From contig PMOH01000264.1 of assembly GCA_003161515.1 (NCBI GenBank), positions 1 to 10,371 on the forward strand: a DNA stretch of 10,371 nucleotides. Reading direction: 5' to 3'. The DNA comes from Deltaproteobacteria bacterium (lineage in GTDB: Bacteria > Desulfobacterota > Binatia > Binatales > Binataceae). Position numbers and translations under genes: made by a program. A model generated the notes under the pieces. It was not told the DNA's origin. It made no database searches and saw nothing but the letters and a program-made list of their open reading frames with translations. This document shows, piece by piece, positions 7,566 through 10,371 of the stretch (position 1 is its first letter; each line of letters begins with the position of its first letter).

Positions 7566-8324
7566 TCAGTAGAGCCCGCCCCTCGCAAGATCGCGCGTCA
7601 GTGAATTAGCGAATTCCAGTCCGAGCAACTGGCGGAGTTTCGGCGTCGCGCGTTCCAGCACGGCAGGCGGAACTTTTGCGATTTCGGAGTCGAGCGGGCG
7701 AATCACCTTGAGGCCATAATTGATCAGAAGGGCAACGCGCGGCTGTTCCGTGTGATTTTGCGACGTATCGTGCCACAGCAGCCCGTGCGAAATGATCGCA
7801 TCGCCGGCGGCGCCGGTAATCTTGATCGCGTCGCGCGCGAATTCCTCGCGATTCGGCCGACTGCATCGCAATTGGCTGCGCGGCGCGACCATCGTCGCCC
7901 CATTTCTTTCAGTGAATGGTTCCAGCATCCAGATCACCTGCAGCATTAGCGGCGGACGCAAGGTAAACGGCCCGCGCATCGCCCAGTACGGATAGTCGAT
8001 ATGAACGCCCATCTGGATCGCGCCCGGATACAGAATTCGCGAGCTGTACGCGCCGAGCACCATGTCGTCGCCGAGCATCGCCTCGGCGATTTCGATGAGC
8101 GCGGGATGCTGCACGAGACGCTCGAAAATTTCGCCATGCCACAGCAGTCCGCGAAGGTGCTGCTGGCCGATCTTTTCGTTGAGTCTGCCGAACGCGGAGC
8201 CAGACGGCGAAGCGACGACTTCCAATATTCGCGAGCGCGCCTGCGCCGCTTCGGACGCGTCGATCAAATTTGGGAGCAGCACGAATCCCGGTCCGTCGAT
8301 GAGTTGCTCAAGCAGAGCTGGCAT
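7566..8324 (-). CDS. Phytanoyl-CoA dioxygenase (PhyH) family Fe(II)/2-oxoglutarate oxygenase
   Basis: A 252 aa protein of normal PhyH length. The double-stranded beta-helix shows the metal triad: H108 and D110 in GVHIDYP, and the distal H185 in GLLWHDTS. R196 in QPRVALL is the expected 2-oxoglutarate carboxylate anchor. LQVIWMLEPFTERNGAT (128-144) matches the PhyH segment in which the substrate-lining strand leads to NGA/NGP and then a PRSQ-like turn (148-151). PhyH proteins hydroxylate diverse substrates (acyl-CoAs, ectoine, phosphonates, alkaloids), so the substrate here is undetermined. The ATG at 8324 is preferred over an in-frame ATG at 8366 because GAGGA sits 6 bases before it and the protein homology begins just after it. 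It is the first gene of the five-gene minus-strand cluster. Confidence 0.9.
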   Translation of the reverse strand: MPALLEQLIDGPGFVLLPNLIDASEAAQARSRILEVVASPSGSAFGRLNEKIGQQHLRGLLWHGEIFERLVQHPALIEIAEAMLGDDMVLGAYSSRILYPGAIQMGVHIDYPYWAMRGPFTLRPPLMLQVIWMLEPFTERNGATMVAPRSQLRCSRPNREEFARDAIKITGAAGDAIISHGLLWHDTSQNHTEQPRVALLINYGLKVIRPLDSEIAKVPPAVLERATPKLRQLLGLEFANSLTRDLARGGLY

Positions 8325-8330
8325 AGCGTG

Positions 8331-8335
8331 TCCTC
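8331..8335 (-). promoter_or_regulatory. Ribosome binding site of the PhyH-like gene
   Basis: GAGGA on the minus strand, 6 bases before ATG 8324. The alternative ATG at 8366 has no such site, so this decides the start. Confidence 0.65.
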
Positions 8336-8403
8336 GCGTTGCTGGGTGCGGTTTTCGGATTAGCATAGTAGCGCGGGCTCGATGAACCGGCCACGAGTCG
8401 CAA

Positions 8404-8438
8404 CCTCACCCCTAACCCCTCTCCCTTCTGGAGAGGGG
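8404..8438. repeat. Dispersed C-rich hairpin repeat (CCTCACCCCTAACCCC type)
   Basis: A C-rich run CCTCACCCCTAACCCC leads into a perfect 9-bp stem, CCCCTCTCC at 8416-8424 with GGAGAGGGG at 8430-8438, and a 5-base loop. From general knowledge, near-identical sequence occurs as an intergenic interspersed repeat in many unrelated bacteria. No T-run follows on either strand, so it is not a typical intrinsic terminator. It lies upstream of both flanking genes. Confidence 0.75.
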
Positions 8439-8705
8439 AACAGAAGGCACGCAGAGGCAAATTCATACCATTAGTGGTGGTCTGGTGGTGTCCTACCACT
8501 ATCGGTGGGTTCGTTCCGTCAAAATTGCTTTTTCTGGAGCGAGCGAGGGAGTGGGGAGTTGACAGAGAGTTGTTCATGGTGGATCGGGTAGGGTAGCAGG
8601 TTGGGGGCGGCGGAATAAGGCTAAAAAGTTCATCCCTGAACAGTGACGGTGTTGGCCTTGAGACCGATGATTCTCTTCTGACAAAAGATCAATTTCTAAT
8701 ATGCG

Positions 8706-9848
8706 ATGATCGACGTTTACGAACATAACATTCCGGCAATCGTTAAAGCCGTCGCCCTATTTCTCGGTAGGGACAACTTGGATCGTCGGATAGCGACGGC
8801 TGAAAAGGCATTGGCCGGTGCGTTACCTTTGTACCGAGAGAATTTTGTGAGACCGAGGCAGTTTTTGTGGATCGGAACCAGAGACATTCTGAAAAATTTG
8901 CGTAGTGGATCGTTCACCCTAAAATCCGCAACGCCCACGATCATCGCCGCTCTCCATCACCTTGCGAGTATCCATAGCGTTTTGCATACGATGCCGTCTT
9001 GGAAGAAAGATGAATTTCGAGCTCGCCTAATGGACAAGTCGGGGGGCGATATCCCGGCTCTTATTGAAATCGCAGCAGCTTCGAGAATCGTAAATCATGG
9101 AGGCACGATCAAGTGGATTGCGGAACAACGCTCGGGCGAGCGCATTTTCGATCTGTTGGTTAGTTTCAAAGGAGAAAAACTTGAAGTTGAATGTAAGGCC
9201 AAGACTGTTGACGCAGGAAGGAAACTGGCGAGGGCAGCAATTTATCAATTCGGGGATCAGGTTCGGTCCCGCAGAATCTTCCGAAACCCAGAACCTCGGT
9301 ACGCAACAATAACGATGGATGGCAGGTTTCCCATTGACCAACGTGGGCAACAAAATCTTTTGGAGGCTATCGAGGCTCTCGCTGCGAGTTGTGGAACCAG
9401 AACTGTGAATGACGCGACTATTTCCGTGGAGAAGATCTCCGAACAAGAATTAAAAGCGCACGCCTGTAGTGAGTTGAAAGAATTCGAGCACCGCTTTATT
9501 AGTCCCAAATTGATTGTAAGCCTTAAAAGTAGCAAGCCTGATCATATGATCGGCAGCATAGAAGGGGACCTCCGCGACGCTTTAAGGCAGTTTAGCGGAA
9601 ATCGGCCTGCTGCGATTGTGTGCTACGTACCAGAAATCGAATCATTTGCGGGTACAGAGAAAAGTGGGACTGCCACCTTCGCGCTCGTTCATCGGTTTCT
9701 GACGCGCGCCGACGCGAAGAATATTGTGTCGTTGACTTTCACGTCAGATCCGACGATCGATTTCCGGTCCAATGAAACTGAAACTGGGATTCCCTGTGTT
9801 CGATTCGTCGCAAACAAATTCCGCGAATCCCGCTTGGCAATCTTTTGA
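8706..9848 (+). CDS. Orphan protein with a PD-(D/E)XK nuclease-type signature
   Basis: A 380 aa protein not recognised as a named family. Residues 1-110 are mostly helical. At about 115-170 lies a pattern typical of the PD-(D/E)XK fold: a helix with acidic E121 (ALIEIAAASRIV), a glycine turn (NHGGT), then RIFDLLVSF with D149 and, on the next strand, LEVECKAKT with E162-x-K164. D149, E162 and K164 are the expected metal-binding and catalytic residues. A later hydrophobic strand, AAIVCYVPEI (about 298-307), resembles the last core strand region of such proteins. No helicase, methylase or transmembrane segment is seen. ATG 8706 is the first possible start after an in-frame TAA at 8697; no Shine-Dalgarno is visible. 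Base composition is visibly more AT-rich than the flanking genes, and it stands alone between a spacer with a mobile-type repeat and the thiamine unit, suggesting acquisition by transfer. Possible roles: DNA repair, restriction-like defence, or a mobile-element remnant. Confidence 0.7.
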   Translation: MIDVYEHNIPAIVKAVALFLGRDNLDRRIATAEKALAGALPLYRENFVRPRQFLWIGTRDILKNLRSGSFTLKSATPTIIAALHHLASIHSVLHTMPSWKKDEFRARLMDKSGGDIPALIEIAAASRIVNHGGTIKWIAEQRSGERIFDLLVSFKGEKLEVECKAKTVDAGRKLARAAIYQFGDQVRSRRIFRNPEPRYATITMDGRFPIDQRGQQNLLEAIEALAASCGTRTVNDATISVEKISEQELKAHACSELKEFEHRFISPKLIVSLKSSKPDHMIGSIEGDLRDALRQFSGNRPAAIVCYVPEIESFAGTEKSGTATFALVHRFLTRADAKNIVSLTFTSDPTIDFRSNETETGIPCVRFVANKFRESRLAIF

Positions 9849-9965
9849 TAATGTGGACGGTTGAGCACTCGCGTCCATTGATCGCTGCCCCACCTTGGCC
9901 TCAGTATTCGCTCGATACGCAGAAGACTGCAGCGTGAGTTAGCGATCGAACCGTTGCGCGGATTT

Positions 9966-9994
9966 TTGACAGTTCGCGGCGGGAGTCGTATAGT
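9966..9994 (+). promoter_or_regulatory. Sigma-70-type promoter of the thiamine unit
   Basis: A perfect -35 TTGACA at 9966-9971, a 17-base spacer, and a -10 TATAGT at 9989-9994. Expected transcription start is about 10000-10002, exactly at the 5' strand of the riboswitch P1 helix (GGCT 10002-10005), so the RNA would begin with the aptamer. The rest of the 9849-9965 stretch shows no gene. Confidence 0.8.
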
Positions 9995-10000
9995 CATATC

Positions 10001-10087
10001 AGGCTGGGGGTGTGCGTTCGCGCACTGAGAGCTCCCTCGGGAGAACCCCTCGAACCTGATCCGGGTAATGCCGGCGTAGGGAAGCCA
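10001..10087 (+). ncRNA. TPP riboswitch aptamer (THI element)
   Basis: All core elements are visible. P1: GGCT 10002-10005 with AGCC 10083-10086. P2: the G-run ending at 10010 with ACCCC at 10045-10049. P3: GTGCG 10012-10016 and CGCAC 10021-10025 with a TTCG loop. The conserved CTGAGA is at 10025-10030, an optional P3a hairpin (CTCC 10032-10035 / GGAG 10040-10043) follows, then ACCTGATC at 10054-10061 and GGGTAATGCCGGCGTAGGGA at 10063-10082, the pyrophosphate-sensing P4/P5 arm. It binds thiamine pyrophosphate and should repress thiS and downstream genes when TPP is plentiful. Confidence 0.97.
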
Positions 10088-10141
10088 ATGACGCATCGTT
10101 CGTGATGCGTCTGGGCCGCTTCTCCACACCGGGGAAGCGGC
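10079..10141 (+). promoter_or_regulatory. Riboswitch expression platform with Shine-Dalgarno sequestering hairpin
   Basis: An 11-bp stem pairs 10115-10125 with 10131-10141 (loop ACACC, one G-U pair) and buries the ribosome binding site GGGGAAG (10131-10137) that lies 10 bases before the thiS ATG. No T-run follows, so translational control fits better than termination. The 5' arm GCTTCTC (10118-10124) can instead pair with GGGAAGC at 10079-10085, which includes the 3' strand of P1; the two states are mutually exclusive. A separate 8-bp hairpin, GACGCATC 10090-10097 with GATGCGTC 10104-10111, lies between and is compatible with both. Confidence 0.75.
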
Positions 10142-10147
10142 TCAATA

Positions 10148-10366
10148 ATGCCTGCCTCAAGCGCAAGTTCAATCACACTTAACGGCGATTCGTTCCCCAT
10201 CGACGGCGACACGCCGCTGACGGAGTTGCTCGAGCGGCTGAAGATGCGGCGCGGGCGCGTGGCAGTCGAGATCAATCGCGAGATTGTGCCCAAGGTAAAT
10301 TACGACGCGACGATTGTGCGGGCGGGCGACAGCGTCGAGATAATCAACTTCGTCGGCGGTGGCTAA
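10148..10366 (+). CDS. thiS: Sulfur carrier protein ThiS
   Basis: A 72 aa beta-grasp (ubiquitin-like) protein. It shows the family's opening strand ITLNGDSF (9-16), the PLTELLERL helix (23-31), VAVEINREIVPK (38-49), the GDSVEIINFVGGG end and the C-terminal Gly-Gly. That terminus is adenylated by ThiF and converted to a thiocarboxylate that gives sulfur to ThiG for the thiazole ring of thiamine. The N-terminus has about seven more residues (PASSASS) than a minimal ThiS, but ATG 10148 is the start placed behind the riboswitch-controlled ribosome binding site. thiG is expected next, outside the window, which ends 5 bases after the stop. Confidence 0.96.
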   Translation: MPASSASSITLNGDSFPIDGDTPLTELLERLKMRRGRVAVEINREIVPKVNYDATIVRAGDSVEIINFVGGG

Positions 10367-10371
10367 TTCTT

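Larger units (their letters stand above)
8325..8705. other. Gene-free spacer between divergent units
   Basis: This stretch separates the minus-strand operon from the plus-strand nuclease-like gene and should hold both promoters. I see no convincing coding sequence; the open frame here translates a dispersed DNA repeat. Contents: the operon ribosome binding site at 8331-8335; a hairpin repeat at 8404-8438; a GGTGG-rich patch at 8467-8509; an isolated TTGACA at 8559-8564 with no good -10 at normal distance; and an AT-rich run at 8681-8702 ahead of the next gene with a TCTAAT (8695-8700) that fits a -10 element. No clear promoter for the minus-strand operon could be picked out. Confidence 0.6.

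Noticed and set aside
8325..8366. Longer N-terminus for the PhyH-like protein from ATG 8366
   Set aside because: No ribosome binding site there, whereas ATG 8324 has GAGGA at 6 bases.
8559..8564. TTGACA as a -35 element in the spacer
   Set aside because: No acceptable -10 at 16-18 bases on that strand.
8308..8577. An 89-codon minus-strand frame in the spacer
   Set aside because: It translates the dispersed repeat (giving a PLQKGEGLGVR string) and overlaps the start of the PhyH-like gene; a repeat artefact.
9880..9947. Inverted repeat GATCGCT (9880-9886) / AGCGATC (9941-9947) upstream of the thiamine promoter
   Set aside because: Only 7 bp with a 54-base gap in a GATCGC-rich genome; likely chance, and no tRNA or other RNA fold is visible between the arms.
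10115..10147. Intrinsic terminator before thiS
   Set aside because: The stem is strong but followed by TCAATAATG rather than a T-run, and it buries the ribosome binding site; a translational switch fits better.
1..10371. CRISPR arrays, tRNA, rRNA, transposase genes
   Set aside because: Looked for on both strands; no regularly spaced repeats, cloverleaf, rRNA-like sequence or transposase motif seen.

Overview
The window looks like chromosomal DNA of a high-GC, probably soil-dwelling or environmental, Gram-negative-type bacterium. The evidence is GC-rich codon use, a secreted zinc peptidase, a GST and a molybdenum hydroxylase. The phylum cannot be fixed from the sequence; Acidobacteriota, Candidatus Binatota and Proteobacteria all have this kind of gene content.

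Layout. (1) Bases 1-3132, plus strand: the 3' part of a glutathione S-transferase-family gene, followed 6 bases later by a secreted M28 zinc peptidase of the glutamate carboxypeptidase II / transferrin-receptor type with all metal ligands intact. (2) Bases 3154-8324, minus strand: five tightly packed genes, probably one operon. In transcription order they are a phytanoyl-CoA dioxygenase-like (PhyH) Fe(II)/2-oxoglutarate oxygenase, a small two-TM membrane protein, a two-domain GNAT-like acetyltransferase, a two-cluster [2Fe-2S] subunit, and a xanthine-dehydrogenase-family molybdopterin subunit of the NicB/IorB kind. Spacings are +1, -4, +30 and -4 bases. (3) Bases 8325-8705: gene-free, with one strong hairpin that is a copy of a widespread dispersed C-rich repeat. 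(4) Bases 8706-9848, plus strand: an orphan gene, visibly AT-richer than its neighbours, encoding a protein with a PD-(D/E)XK nuclease-type signature. (5) Bases 9849-10371, plus strand: a near-consensus sigma-70 promoter, a complete TPP riboswitch with a readable translational expression platform, and thiS, the sulfur carrier of thiazole synthesis. The rest of the thiamine operon presumably continues past the window.

How the parts relate. The minus-strand operon joins two oxidative enzyme types (an Fe/2OG oxygenase and a Mo hydroxylase) with an acetyltransferase and a membrane protein. This suggests modification or breakdown of an unidentified organic compound, but the substrate cannot be read from sequence. 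The thiS module is a self-contained TPP-feedback unit. The most notable features are the riboswitch expression platform, in which a GGGAAGC sequence is duplicated so that the aptamer end and the Shine-Dalgarno compete for one partner; the orphan nuclease-like gene; and the five-gene oxidoreductase/acetyltransferase operon.
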